From: Amphibalanus amphitrite
Taxonomy: Eukaryota > Arthropoda > Thecostraca > Balanomorpha > Balanidae
Direction of reading: 5' to 3'
DNA length: 64,000 bases
Assembly (NCBI RefSeq): GCF_019059575.1
Contig: NW_024883075.1
Location: 1 to 64,000 of the forward strand
In this document: positions 43,471 to 55,800 of the stretch, piece after piece
Numbering within the stretch: position 1 is the first letter of the stretch
How the letters are laid out: each line of letters begins with the position of its first letter
Program-made: the position numbers and the translations under genes
Notes under the pieces: generated by a model
What the model saw: the letters and a program-made list of their open reading frames with translations, nothing else
Database searches by the model: none
Told to the model about the DNA's origin: nothing

Positions 43471-45762
43471 CTAATGCAAAATTTCCGGGGCAATAATCTT
43501 TAGCATGTACCTATCTTTTGCTAATTTTTGTTATAGGTAACCGTTTTACTGTTTTTAGGGTCTTGGTTTTATTAATGTTGCATTCAGTGTTGATGTATTG
43601 AAAGCTGAATTCCTTCACATTTCAATGCTTTTTCAGGTCCAAAGATTGACAGCTAACAAAGTCAAAGTGGGTTTGTTTTGACCACCATCGTTAGTTCAGC
43701 ATGCTGCCCTGAGCCCTGTTCAGTGGCCAGCTAGTACTCTTACCGGCACTCAAAGACATGCTGGTTGGCGATTGCCCCGGCAACAGACTACCTATTGATC
43801 AATGAGACTGTGTGGAAATTACGATGTTACTGCAATTTTTCACATACCTGTGGCTCCCATAGCGCGCTTCTCATTAGCCAATAGCCCGTTGTTGGACGAG
43901 TACGTATCCGGTATCTGTGCACCAGCAAGAGAACTAGCCAGCCGCAGAACAGTGCCCCGGACTGCGGAGCATGTCAAAACCTGTTTCTAGCTCAGTTGGT
44001 ATAGTGGGTGTTGAACTTTCAGTACAAGTAGTGAGTGAGAGCCTTGAAGCTGCTTGGGTGCTAACTGCTATACTTTTTTACAACTCCTGACAGGTGACGG
44101 GAGATGGTCTGCGGTTAGTGGGAGCAGCCAGCCACAGTCAATTTGAAGTTGGGTGGGGGCAAGCAGTGTGCGGCTTTGATGGGTAATATACTTAAGTTTT
44201 AAAACTTTGGTACCTACATTCTCACGTTACCCAGAATTGCACAATCGGATTGTGGGGGTCAGGGGGTTCACGCAAGATGCTATGCTAATAGCATGGGCTC
44301 TGGCTCTAAATCTATGTATTCAAACATTTGAGCTATTTTTTCTAAATGGCAGCAGAATTGACAAATTACATAAGCTAGGGTGCTTAGTCTAAACTGTCTC
44401 ACACCTACCACTCTGAAACCATACTTTCTCCACTGTATATGGCCTTTAACCTTTGCTCACATTGAAAATTTTTATTATCATAAATGATAAAACTGCATTA
44501 AAGCTGCAATTATTATTTCACCAACAAGACTTGTGTCCCAAGGTAACTATTTTGTCAGGACACCCTCACCCTGTACCTATCAGGGCAACAGTGCGGCATC
44601 AGCAGTGCCGCTTTAGAACTCGCTTCACGATGTCCACCTCAGGCAAAATTTGCATAGCACACAGGCTGTGTGCCCCCACACTGATGCAACCTTATCAACA
44701 TGCCATATTTTACAGTATGGATGCTGTCTAGTAGCAGTGGCCTGTGGCCAAATTCACAGATATTAAAGCTTGAATGCTGCTATATTTTCTTTGTATTTCA
44801 TTGTTGATCAGCATTGAGACACCTGAAAGCTCTCAGCTTTACATTGATTGTAAATTGCAAAGAGTGAAGTATTGGTAGGCATGACAATTTTGATGAGATG
44901 AGATCTCAATTCATCTCAAGCTGATCTAAGATTCAATGCAAAGTATGTATCACTTGAAGATAAGCTGACCATTGCAATCCTGAGCTGCATCCAGCATTCC
45001 TGTGATCCATTGGGATAAGTCAGCAAAATGTGTTTTTCGGTTCTCATTTTGTGCCTGAAGCAGACATGTGTAGTGGTACATTGAGTGATGGAGTTGCCTG
45101 AGACCATTGTTGTCAAGTGGCCCTGCCCTGGCAGTGTGGAAAGTGTATTTGTGCTGGGTGCATAATAATTTGTGGCTCATGAAATAAGGTGAGCGAACAT
45201 AGAAGAGTGCTTGTCAGTTTGTCCCATGGCTGTGGTGTTTAGATTTATCCAAATTTGTTTAGTACATCCAAAGCTCACAAAAGCATGACCACAGCCTACA
45301 GCTCCCCAGCTGGTCACTCATACTCAGCTTGTTTTGCTTATCTTTGCAGTATGGGCCTTTTCACTGTTTGCTCCTAATAACTCTGCATTGTCCGTGCGGA
45401 TCGCACTCAAACCTGGCTTATCTTTGGCATGACACTTATCGTAGGGTGCAATGCCATGTGTCACGGTTCATTATCGATCGAGAACAGATAGTTCAAGCTT
45501 CAATTGGGCTCAAAGTGACAGCATTGTTAGGGTCCTAATGTGCGACTTGGAGATCACTTCTCAGTGGGGGTGGTTGGGCACGTGCAGGGTGCACTGCAGT
45601 CTTGTGCTCGCTGGTTTGTCTAAAAAATTGTGAATTAAATGCTATGTCATCACGGTAAAGACATTCCAATCGTTAGCTGCGCTGTTATAATTATTACGAT
45701 GCATATTGAGTATCCAAGTATCGTCGATAATTTCGGCACGGATTGGAACAGAATAGCGCCTT
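43471..45762. other. Unassigned sequence upstream of HELZ exons
   Basis: A tRNA-like box A (TAGCTCAGTTGGTATAG) at 43988-44004 belongs to the SINE seen at 37452-37526. The missing amino-terminal HELZ exons were looked for here and none could be supported. Confidence 0.45.
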
Positions 45763-45992
45763 CCTGGGTCTCGTTTCATAAAACGAGTCCGTAACTTGCG
45801 CCTGTTTTTGATCTTGTAGCTAGTGTATGTGAAGCGATAAATTTATTTCCCCTCCTCCCTTCTATTCTTCCTTGCAAGTTGCAAGATAACTAAACTCAAC
45901 GATTCAAAGTAACGTCATCGCTTCACATGCACTTGCAATACAAGACTAAAAACCGCCGTAAGTTACGGACTCGCTTTATGAAACGAGCAGGG
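45763..45992. mobile_element. Foldback MITE with CTCGTTTCATAAA ends (230 bp)
   Basis: CTCGTTTCATAAAACGAGTC at the left pairs with the right arm read inward CTCGTTTCATAAAGCGAGTC, and the match runs on through CGTAACTT. Each arm also contains a small internal hairpin (CTCGTTT/AAACGAG). Confidence 0.8.
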
Positions 45993-46634
45993 TAGGTATA
46001 TTGAATTAGGGAAACTAGGTCCCTGGTCCCATAATACAGCCTGCAAGACTCGCTCAAACTCAACGGAATGACCGTAACTAAAGTTATTCGGCAGATGACT
46101 TGACGTGCTTCCACTGCATCTTCGTTTCCAAACTCATGTTTTCACCGGTTCACTCGCCGGTATTTACGTGAACACCGCAATGAGCTCTCTTTCTGTCTTT
46201 CAGATTTGTTTGCTACTGCTATCTAAGACATCAAGTGAAGATACCTTGAGTAAATTGACATCATTCTGGTTGACTGTGCTGTTATGATCTAGCATGGTTG
46301 GTAAAGGTAAGATGCTTGAAAGATTAATTCCGTGGCTCTCATTTGAAGACCACCATGAATATAAAAACAAAATCTTATTTTTTATAATGGCCATCTTGCT
46401 TCGATTGTCTTGAGTTATTACATGTTTTGTCCTGTTGTCGGCAAACCGAAATGTCTGAAAAATGTTTTTTTTCGAATACCTACGTAATATATTTGAATTG
46501 TTACAGTAGTTTTGCTGTTTGCAGTAGTTGCAAACGTAGTCCATATTTCACTCTTACATTTATGTCACATCTATCGACATTACCCCTTCTAATCTCACCC
46601 AAATGACATGACGCCCCCCCCCCCCTCCCGACAG
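45993..46634. other. Unassigned sequence, probably HELZ intron
   Basis: It ends in a pyrimidine tract (CCCCCCCCCCCTCCCGACAG) that serves as the acceptor of the first visible HELZ exon. Confidence 0.5.
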
Positions 46635-46846
46635 TGACACCCCCGGCGCCGGTCCGCTGGCGGTTTCGGGAGCCGCCACGCGGCCTCACTCCCGACCAGT
46701 ATCTCCGCTGCCCTGCCGACGATCCCAAACAATGCGCTCATGGCACCTTCTGTGTGCGCGCGCACGGTCAGGAAGAGCTGAACGAATGGGTGGAGAGATT
46801 CGACCCCCGCCAGCTACTGGCCTCGCTGGGAAGGGGTGCGATACAG
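46635..46846 (+). CDS. HELZ: HELZ exon: CCCH zinc finger
   Basis: It reads [18 protein letters not shown], then [19 protein letters not shown], a C-x8-C-x5-C-x3-H finger (C-P-A-D-D-P-K-Q-C spacing) followed by the EELxEW helix typical of HELZ. The exon starts in phase 1 (two bases complete a codon from an unseen upstream exon) and ends in phase 0 at GTGAGATG. Confidence 0.85.
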
Positions 46847-49800
46847 GTGAGATGAGGTCTGCGAACACACGGACATGATTATCTAGGAAGATTATCATCT
46901 ACACAGAACAGTAGGCATAGACGCCGAAGAATAAGACGGACTTAAGATGTATTTGATGTCCTAAGGTGTGTGTGTGTTGTAAATAGTAAATACTAAATAC
47001 TTACTGCAGATGCAGCTGAGTACTAAGCTGTAGCCTGTATGTGATGCTATCAGGCACTTACTCTGTCACATGTAAATGTAGCCGACTTTATTCAATAGTG
47101 TCATTGATTAGGATTTGTAATAGCAGACTGTGATGTGTTGTTTGCAAAGTCCAGGGCAGCTTCGCACCCCACCATGCCTTGATACTCCACCTGCTGAGAT
47201 TCTCAAATCTCAATCTGAGGTTTTCTGTCCGCGCGAGTGTCTCCCCTTGTGTGAGGTATCTCTAAGTTTCCACTGACCCCTCCACCATATTTCACTACCC
47301 CCAGGCGCGAGTGGAGTCGGACTGGCGCGCCGGCGCCGTGCTCCCCGAGTGCGCCCTCCTCGCCGTATCCCCGCCTGCCGGCTCCATGACGGCACGCAAA
47401 GACGAGCGCGTCGAATGGCGAGTGGCGGTCACAGCTGGCTCCCTACCGGAGGGTATGGGTCTGCTGGATACCGGCACCCGTCCGCTGTTTCGGCTGGGGG
47501 AGCTGCGATGCCCGGCGCTACTGCCTGAACCGATTAAAGTGGACGCGAGGGAGTGGACGTGCCAAGATAAGGAGTTGGTGGAAAGTTCCACGCGCACCGG
47601 AGCGCCGGTAAGAAGGGAGACGTTTGAACTGGTGAAGATGTTGCGTTATGGGCGCAAAATGACTTTTGCAGTTGACCTGCTCTAAAGCCTCGATAAAAAA
47701 CAAACGAACAAGCAAATGAGAACTGGTGAATATGTGTTTGTGTTAATATTTTTACATGGTATTTGTATATTTGGAATGTTTTGGGTCGTATGTGTTAAGA
47801 TCAAGAGTTTGGCTTAAATCCCTGGGATGAATCGAAATAATGTGCATAATAGCTGATCAGTGGCGTAGACAGGGGGGGGGGGCCATGGGGGCCATGGCCC
47901 CCCCCCCCCTTTCCGCCCAGCCGCCCAGATGGCGCCCCAATTAGCGCCGACTAGGCTGATGCCGTTTTACAGAGGAACATGAATTAAAAAGCGATGTGCA
48001 GGCAGGGATCGAACTCAATATCTCTTTAGGGGTGCCTGGACACCCAATGTTCTCCAGGGCACCCCCAAATAGAACCTGAGCCCCCCAATGTTTAAGGGCG
48101 CCCCTCCGGAAACCAGAATAGGTATTCCGAACCCCCAGGGTCGATGGCGCCCCTGAGAGCCGCTGGCACCCACCTGAACGGAACAGTCGCCTTATTAAGG
48201 TTGATTGCACCCCTCTGAAGTTCACAGCTGCCCCATTCGGCCCCATCCAAGGTCGATGGCGCCCCCCTGAAACCACTGGCGCCCCTCTAAAGCACTAGCA
48301 TTCTTCTCAAGATCACAGTCGCCCTATCTGAGATCAATAGCGCCCTCAAGAGAGCCACTAGCGCCCCCCTTGAGACTGAAGTCGTCCCGCTTGAGACTTA
48401 AGTCCAATGACGCCCCTCCAGAGCGTCTGGTGCGCTTCTGAAGATCACAGTCGTCCTCAGCCGAGGTCGCTGGCGCCCCTCAAAAGTCACTGGCGCCCAT
48501 CTAAACGGAGATCACAGCTGCCCCATCTTAAGATCGATGGCAACCCTCTGAAACCAATGGCGCCCTTCTAGAGTACCCGGCGCCCCTCTGAAAATCATAT
48601 TCGCCCCATGCGAGACAACGCCCCTTGAGACTACAGTCCCCCCCCCCCACCCAAGTTCAAGGCGCCCCTCTAGAGCGTCCGGCGTCCTGCTGAAGGCAAC
48701 AGCGGCCCCATCCATGCCCAATGGCGCCCCTCAACGCCCTTATAAAGATCACAGTCGCCCCATCAATCCAAGGTCGCTGGCGCCCCTCAAGAGCCACTGG
48801 CGCCCACCTAAACCGGGACTTCAGTCGCCCCATCCTAAATCAATGGCGCCCCTCTGAAACCGCTGGTGCCCCTCTGAAAATAACAGTCGAATCATCCGAG
48901 ATCAATGGCGCCCCTTCAGAGCGTCCGACGCCCTACTGAAGGCAGCAGTGACCCCATCTAAGCATTACACCCCTCTAGATCACCCGGTGCCCTTCTGAAG
49001 ATCACATTCGCCCTATCCGAGTTCGTTGGCGCCCTCCAGTAGTCACTGACGCCCATCTGATTGGAGACTTCAGTCGCCCCGCCCCATTCAAGATCGATAG
49101 CGCCCCCCCCCCCCCGAAACCACTGACGCTAGGTAGGTAATTTTTTGACAATGGGGCTGTCTCATCGACACCAAGGACCCTTTTCAAGATGCAGCAGCCA
49201 GGCGGTGCCGAGCTGGGCTAGGATGTGCCAAGCGTTTCTTATAAGGCAGCCTCGTTAGTGCCACCCCTCGTTGCGATACCGCCCCTCAATGCGACGCCGC
49301 CCATTCGCCGTACAATGCCACCCCTCAATGCAAGTGCTGCCCCCAGCGCATTGCCGCCCATTATTGTGATGCCGCCCCCGCCTAGCAGTGCGGTGCCGGC
49401 CCAGCGTACGCCACACTGACGGAACGATCACTTTTGAAACTTTCAGAGATTGATAAGACTAACAATATGTATAAAATGTTTATCTCGGACTTTTGATATC
49501 CATGACCTAAGGTCAGGTCAATTTTGCGACTTCTCCATTAGGTATAAGTCAATTGGAGAAAATTGAAATGCGCCTCTTTTGGACGAATGTGGTTCAAAAC
49601 CCTCTCAAACATCGGTTCATAGGTAAACATAACACAATGAATCGACAAAATGCACCTGTGACCCTTCTGTGTGCCCCTGAGGTCATCTCAGGTCATGAAC
49701 GGTCACCAGCATTTTTTGGCTATACCTTTTGATAGAGACGTGCTAAAGCGGCGAAAACACGTCAGATGTGTTCAGCTCGACGATACGGATCGGGTGATAT

Positions 49801-52800
49801 GCAGCATGACCCTGTCCGTCAAGGTCATGACATTGACCTGAGGTCAAATTTTCCAAATGACCTTTCAAGGTCAACGTATAGTTCATTCGACGCGTTTTGA
49901 CGAGAGGAATACGATGCTGGCAAAATAAATGTCGTCACTGTCTTGAGTCAAAAGTTATTGCAGGAAACGGTTTTAACCCGCGCCGGGCCGGGGGTGTTTG
50001 AACACCCCCCCCCCCCTGCGGTTTTTCGCAGATATCTCAAAAACGGCGGCGCGGAGCGGGCACACCTGTTCGTGCATCTTTTCCGCACATGTTGTGAAAA
50101 TTTCAGGTCCAGGTTGTCTTAGGTCAGGTCACCAGGTCACGCCAAGTGACCTCACTTCAGAGAAAATAAGAATGCTCGTCATAGCTACACCGATTGATCG
50201 ATTGCCTTGAAACTTTCAGCGATTGATGAGAGCAACATTATCTATAAAATGTATATCTCGGAATTTTGATATCGGTGACCTAAGGTCAGGTCAATTTTGC
50301 GGCCTCTCCATTATAAGTCAATGGGAGAAAATTGAAATGCGTCTGTTTTGCACGAACGCTATTCTACACACTCTCAAACATCGAGATGTAGGTAAAATTG
50401 ATACACTGAACCGGAAAATGGCAACTGTGACCCCTCGTTATGTCCCCGAGGTCATCTCAGGTCACGAACAGAATCTAACAGTTTTTCGCTAATAACTTCT
50501 GATAGAGGCGTGCTAGAGCGTTGAAAACGCCTTAGATGTGTTCGGCTCGACGTTGCTGATCGACTGATATGCAACATGACCTTTTCCGGTCAGGTCATGA
50601 CCTTGACCTAAGGTCAAATTTTCAAGTTGACCTTTCAAGGTCAAATTATAGTTCATTCGCGACGCGTCTCGACGAGAGGAACACGATGCTGGCAAAAGTA
50701 ATGTCATGGCTCTTTTGACTCAAAAGTTATTGCCGAAAAAACCGTTTTTCAAAACGTCTATTTTTGGAGTTTTTGCCCTCTGGAGGCTAAACCGTTGACC
50801 TGAGGTCAAATCTGAGAACATTATTCAGAAAGGTCTGTAAAAGGGCTATCGAATGCACTTTTCCGCGGCGCTGTAGCTTTATCGGTTCCCGAGATAGCCG
50901 TTGGCAGTTTCCAAATTGTTGAAATAGTCAATATTTTACCTTTGGTGACCTCTGGTGACCTGACCTTTGACCTGACCCAAAAAATGACCGAAGTGTTTTC
51001 GTCCTTATTTTGGATGTTCTTTCGATTGCCGCTTACTGCGTGTCGCTACGTGGCCCAGGAGCCTAGTTAGAAGGGGGTATTCAGACCCCCCCCCCCCCGG
51101 CCCGGCGCGGAATCTCAGAGCACCGGCCCGGCGCGGGTTAATAAAAACTGTTATTTTTGGAGCTGTTTCCGTCTGGAGGCTAGTGGCAGTCAGTCACTGG
51201 AGGCAGTCATGCATGTCCACAAGTAGGGGCTGCACGCACTAGACATCGAATTGTTAAGGTGATGTGTGGAGAAAAAAAAAACAGAACGTATGTCAGCGTT
51301 CGGTCGCCTCTGACTGCAGTCGCTGCTGGTATGACAATGAGTTGGGATCTCATGGTGGATCTCATGGTCTTAAATGTTCAAGTCTTTCCTTGATTCCAAT
51401 TTAGGCAATAAGTCGCAGCGTGTATCCTACATACGTGCGCTCTGAGATTCTAAACACGGCAACCCCGGTCGACTACAGGCTGCAGCCCACAGGTCACTTC
51501 GGATCAGCGAGTGAGCCCGTATATTTTTCTTTTTTTTTGCAAAGAATAAAGATTCTGCCTATCGATCAACGTATAGTTATTTTACCGTTTCGAATTTGCA
51601 TGGATGCGTATTTTGAGAAAAAAAAATGTCCGTAGCCTGAGCTCGTTTCGTATATCATGCTAAAAATTCATCTAGATCAAGGTTTTTTGGATAAAAAAAC
51701 ACTATGCTGCAAATTGCATTAATTTGATTTTATGAAAATCAGCGAATATTTTGCAACACCTAGTAAATCATGCATGAACATGACGTTACATTTTAGACTG
51801 ACACCCCTGTCACTAGCTGACAATGGCGCCCCTCTCAAGGGAAAAAGTCGCCCCCTCGAGCACCATGGCCCCCCCTTTCGCTGATCTCTGGCTACGCCAC
51901 TGTAGCTGATCACACACCAGTGAATTTGAGCCCTGAGAACTAAAAATTTACGTTTATGTACTGATGTGTGTGCTACTTTGAGCTGACAGTATTGTTCCAA
52001 TGTCTGTCTTTTTGCGTGCTCTGAGGTGCATTCCGATCTGTCCCGACAGGTGCGTTTTGAGGTGACAGTTGAGTTGAGTTCTGGTTTATGTTCTCATATG
52101 CTCTCTGACCCGCCCCGACAGGTGCGTTTCGAGTTGATAAGGGTGCTGATATGCGTTCTGTCTGTCTCTCACAGGTGCGTTTCGAGATGACGGTGTCATT
52201 CTCCGCGGACGTGTACGGCTCCTACCGCCAGCGACTTGCCCTGGTGTTCCCGCACCACGCGCCCCTGCTCTGCTGGCTGCAGGTCAATGTGGCTCCCCTG
52301 CCCGTGGATACACTGGTGGAGGAACTGAGGGGGAAGCTGACCATCTCCGAGCACGGCTGGACTGAGGAGGACGCCGAGGTGAGGAAGTTAGGTCACAAAA
52401 GCTAGCAGTGAGAACGTAACCATGAGTGTGTCCTGACTCTTAAATGAAATGCTGTGTTGGGAGAACTAAGGTAACTGTATTTTATGTGCGCATTCAGTGG
52501 CATAAAAAGGGCAACTTTTTCCAATTACCATGAGGTAGATTCTGAGCTCTTTGGAGCTCGGAATGCCTAAAAAATAATCAAAGTTTACCGACATCCCGGC
52601 ATCATCACCAGCTGCAGATCATACCACATATAGACCGAGAGTTTCTCAGTAGTCTTATTTTCTTTTGAGCTTGGAACTCACCTTTAGGTGAGCTATAGGT
52701 AAGCATTTATGTTATTCAGAGATGAGTAGCTGACCTACTAACTATAGGCTGGAAGCTAGGCTGGACTTCCTACCTCAACAGGTGTGATACCGTGAGCTCC

Positions 52801-55800
52801 ATTTACTTTACCCTCCGCCAGGTGGTCCCGTTCTCTCCGGACCCCAGTCCGCCGGATGAGCAGGACAGGAGTGTGCAGGAGGCCTACCCTGCGCCCTCCG
52901 CCGACCTGGCTCCGCCGGCGGACCGAAGTCCGCTCAGTGCGGAAAACTACGCGGAATGGAGCGGAACACTGCTCAAACTGGAGGAGGCAGCGCGAACCCA
53001 GCTGCTGCACACGTTCAATGTGACCGGACAGCTACGGCTGATGGGGCACTTTGTGGTGCCGCCAGAGACCACGTGAGTAAGGGGAGATATTTGGGAGTGG
53101 TAGAGAGGAAGAGATGGCTGGCCTTTACCTTTTGATAACGTGAGTGGTAGGATTTGAGGGGAATTGAGTGAGTGTATTGCAATTGTGAGTCGTATTATAT
53201 TTTATGATGCGAGTGTAGTTATATGGGTCGTATCGGGGTGGAGTGTCTAGTGAGTTAGTTGATGGTAGATTTGGGAAGAATATTTCTTGAGCTTAGTTAG
53301 ATCGTATGCCTAGTTGCCTAGCTGTACATCTTATACCTATATTTTGTGATTGTGGCCTGCGTGTTGTTTTGCTCAGTCACCAGGAGTTATTGCTGCACTG
53401 TTTTTTTTCTCTCATGTGCGTTTTGTTATTTTGTAGTGCACTTTACCTTACCAACCCTGCTGACAAGCATGCGGCAGTGAGCTGGCAAATGTTTTGACTC
53501 GATTGTGTGGTAGTTTTACCTTGCGGACATCGATATCCTGTTTATTGTACTTTCACCCTGTAACGTCGCCGCCAAGTGTCCTGACTGGCGTCCTGTTTAT
53601 TCTAAACCCCATAACTCCGCCGTTTAGTGTCCTGACCGCTCGTTTCCGTTCGCCAGCATCCACCACGTCCGCACGGGTGAGCTGTTCGCCCGTCTACACA
53701 CGGAGCAGGAGCTGTCAGCAGACACGGCCGCCGGACGACTGATTCTGGACAACTGTGAGCGCGCGCTGCTGGCGCCCGTCACCAAGGTGAGACACGCGAG
53801 ACACTGTTACCCTAGTGAGAATTACGTTAGGTGGTTACGGAGGCGAGTAGCCTGGCAGAAATTGATAGAAATGTCACGGGATAATCGTGCTCGTAGCCCC
53901 GCTCAAGCGGTACATTGTCTATTGGGCTCCACGGAGGCATGTTCTTAGTTTTATGTAATTAGTTTTGTGGCTAAGCGGAAACGCAATACGTGTAAGCTAC
54001 ATCAGTCAGCGTGTAAGCTACATCAGAGACGTTCGCATACCGAGGCATTTGGAGATTTGAGAGGGTCGGTTGCTTAGTTTCACTGGTTGATTTATTCCAT
54101 TTGATGTGTTAAATGTTGATGTGATATTCAGTATTACAACACGTATGGTCTGTATTGTTGTCATTCTTAACGCCTTTTCACCCACCCGCCCCCAGAACCC
54201 GACTGAGCCCACAAAGCGAAAGGTGTACGAGGTCCTGATAGCTGCCAAGGCCAAGAATGACATCTACCTTCGGCTGCCGAGCCAGATGGTCTCAGGTATG
54301 TCCAGAGACCCGCGGCCGGCCTGAGCGAGGTGCAAAATGATCGCTTACCGTAAATTTACCCGCCCATATAGTTGATCATCCAGTATGTGTGTGTGTGTGA
54401 GGGGGAGGGGGATAGTCGAGCAAGGAAGCTGCTTCAGTTGGCTGGTCTTTGATGGGCGGGGTGGGAGAGGGGAGGGCGCAGTTGGTTGTGCCTAGATAAT
54501 CTACCCCGTTATCAGCCGGTCCCTTATCTGTCCCGCTGAGACTCTTTAACTATGTGCCGTTTGTTCTAAGGAATGTGTTTTATCATGAGTGCTGCCCAGG
54601 TGTCCGTGCTCTTTTTTATTCGAGTTCGCATGAACACCATTTTTCAGCGTGCGGATCACGTTTTATCTACTGTTTATTCTCATCCGCGCTCAAACCCCGT
54701 TCTCTCCCCACCCGCAGACCTATCCCTGAACGACGATGACGACGCCATGCTGCGGGCCGCCGTGCGGTTCCTGCCCAGTCGCCAGTGGTCGTGTGACATG
54801 CAAGAGGGGTGTCGAATGGCGGCCGAGAAGGCGCCCCACCTGCTGTTCCCTGATACCGCTCAGAGGCCGACCATACCGTGGAACCCGGCCAGGTAAGCGC
54901 GGACACTGGAGGCATTCAGTGCTGGTTAGTGAGAGGTGTTTGTTTTCGTATGATCTGACGCGGTAGGGCTGTTTTCGCGAGTCTGCTGGCCGTTTTATGC
55001 ATTAACAAGCCTAAATTAAAGATTTTCATTAGTTTTTTTTTTTGTCAGATTGTAGGTGGGTGTGACTTGTTTAACCTTTTATTATATGACCCTTTTTGTC
55101 TTAATGGCTCGGCATCCGGCGCCCTGTCAGAACTCAGTCATCTACATACCTAACCCCCTTTTCTGACCCCTACATCACCCTGTCTGACACTCTGTGACCC
55201 CTTGCATGACCTTGTCTGCCCCTGTGACCATAGTGCCGCCCTCTCACCCCGTCTGATATTTACCTAACCCGTTACGCCGACAGTCACTGGCGCCCCGAAG
55301 ACGAGAAACTGAACCCGCGTCAGAAGGAGGCCATCAACGCCATGACGGTCACAGTGCCGCAGCCGCTGCCGCCCGTGCTCGTACTCGGTACGTCCTAGGG
55401 CCGGTCTGTCGATTATTTGGGGTGCTATGTTAGGTTTCTTTTATGTAAGATGTTGATGTGTTACCTTTGTTCTCGGTACGCCCTAGGGGTGCCGCCTGAA
55501 TTAGCAAGTCGAACCTTTGGATTACATGCAGCTATGCTATTTCCTTCTTTGTATTATATTCGTGTGTCATGTGCAGCGTGTTTGTTCGTTGTGTGTCTTC
55601 TGTGTCTGTCATTTGTTTGCTTGTGTTGAGTTGTGACTACTTGCGTGTGTGCGATTAGTGCATTATAAAGCGACAGCACTTTTGCTGCCTTGGTGCGGAG
55701 TTTGCTCTCAATTTTGGGATAGTGTGTCTTTCTATCCGTTAATTCTATTCATCTAACTTCGTCGCTGTGATGCGTAATTCCTTGAATCGACTGAAATCTG

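Larger units (their letters stand above)
47858..51902. mobile_element. hAT-type element (4.05 kb) in HELZ intron 2
   Basis: The ends CAGTGGCGTAGACAGGG and, read inward, CAGTGGCGTAGCCAGAG are flanked by the exact 8-bp duplication TAGCTGAT (47850-47857 and 51903-51910). CAGTGGCGTAG is a common hAT terminus. Inside are a GCGCCCC-rich minisatellite (47960-49420) and nested TTAA elements (49425-51185). No transposase is recognised. Confidence 0.9.
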
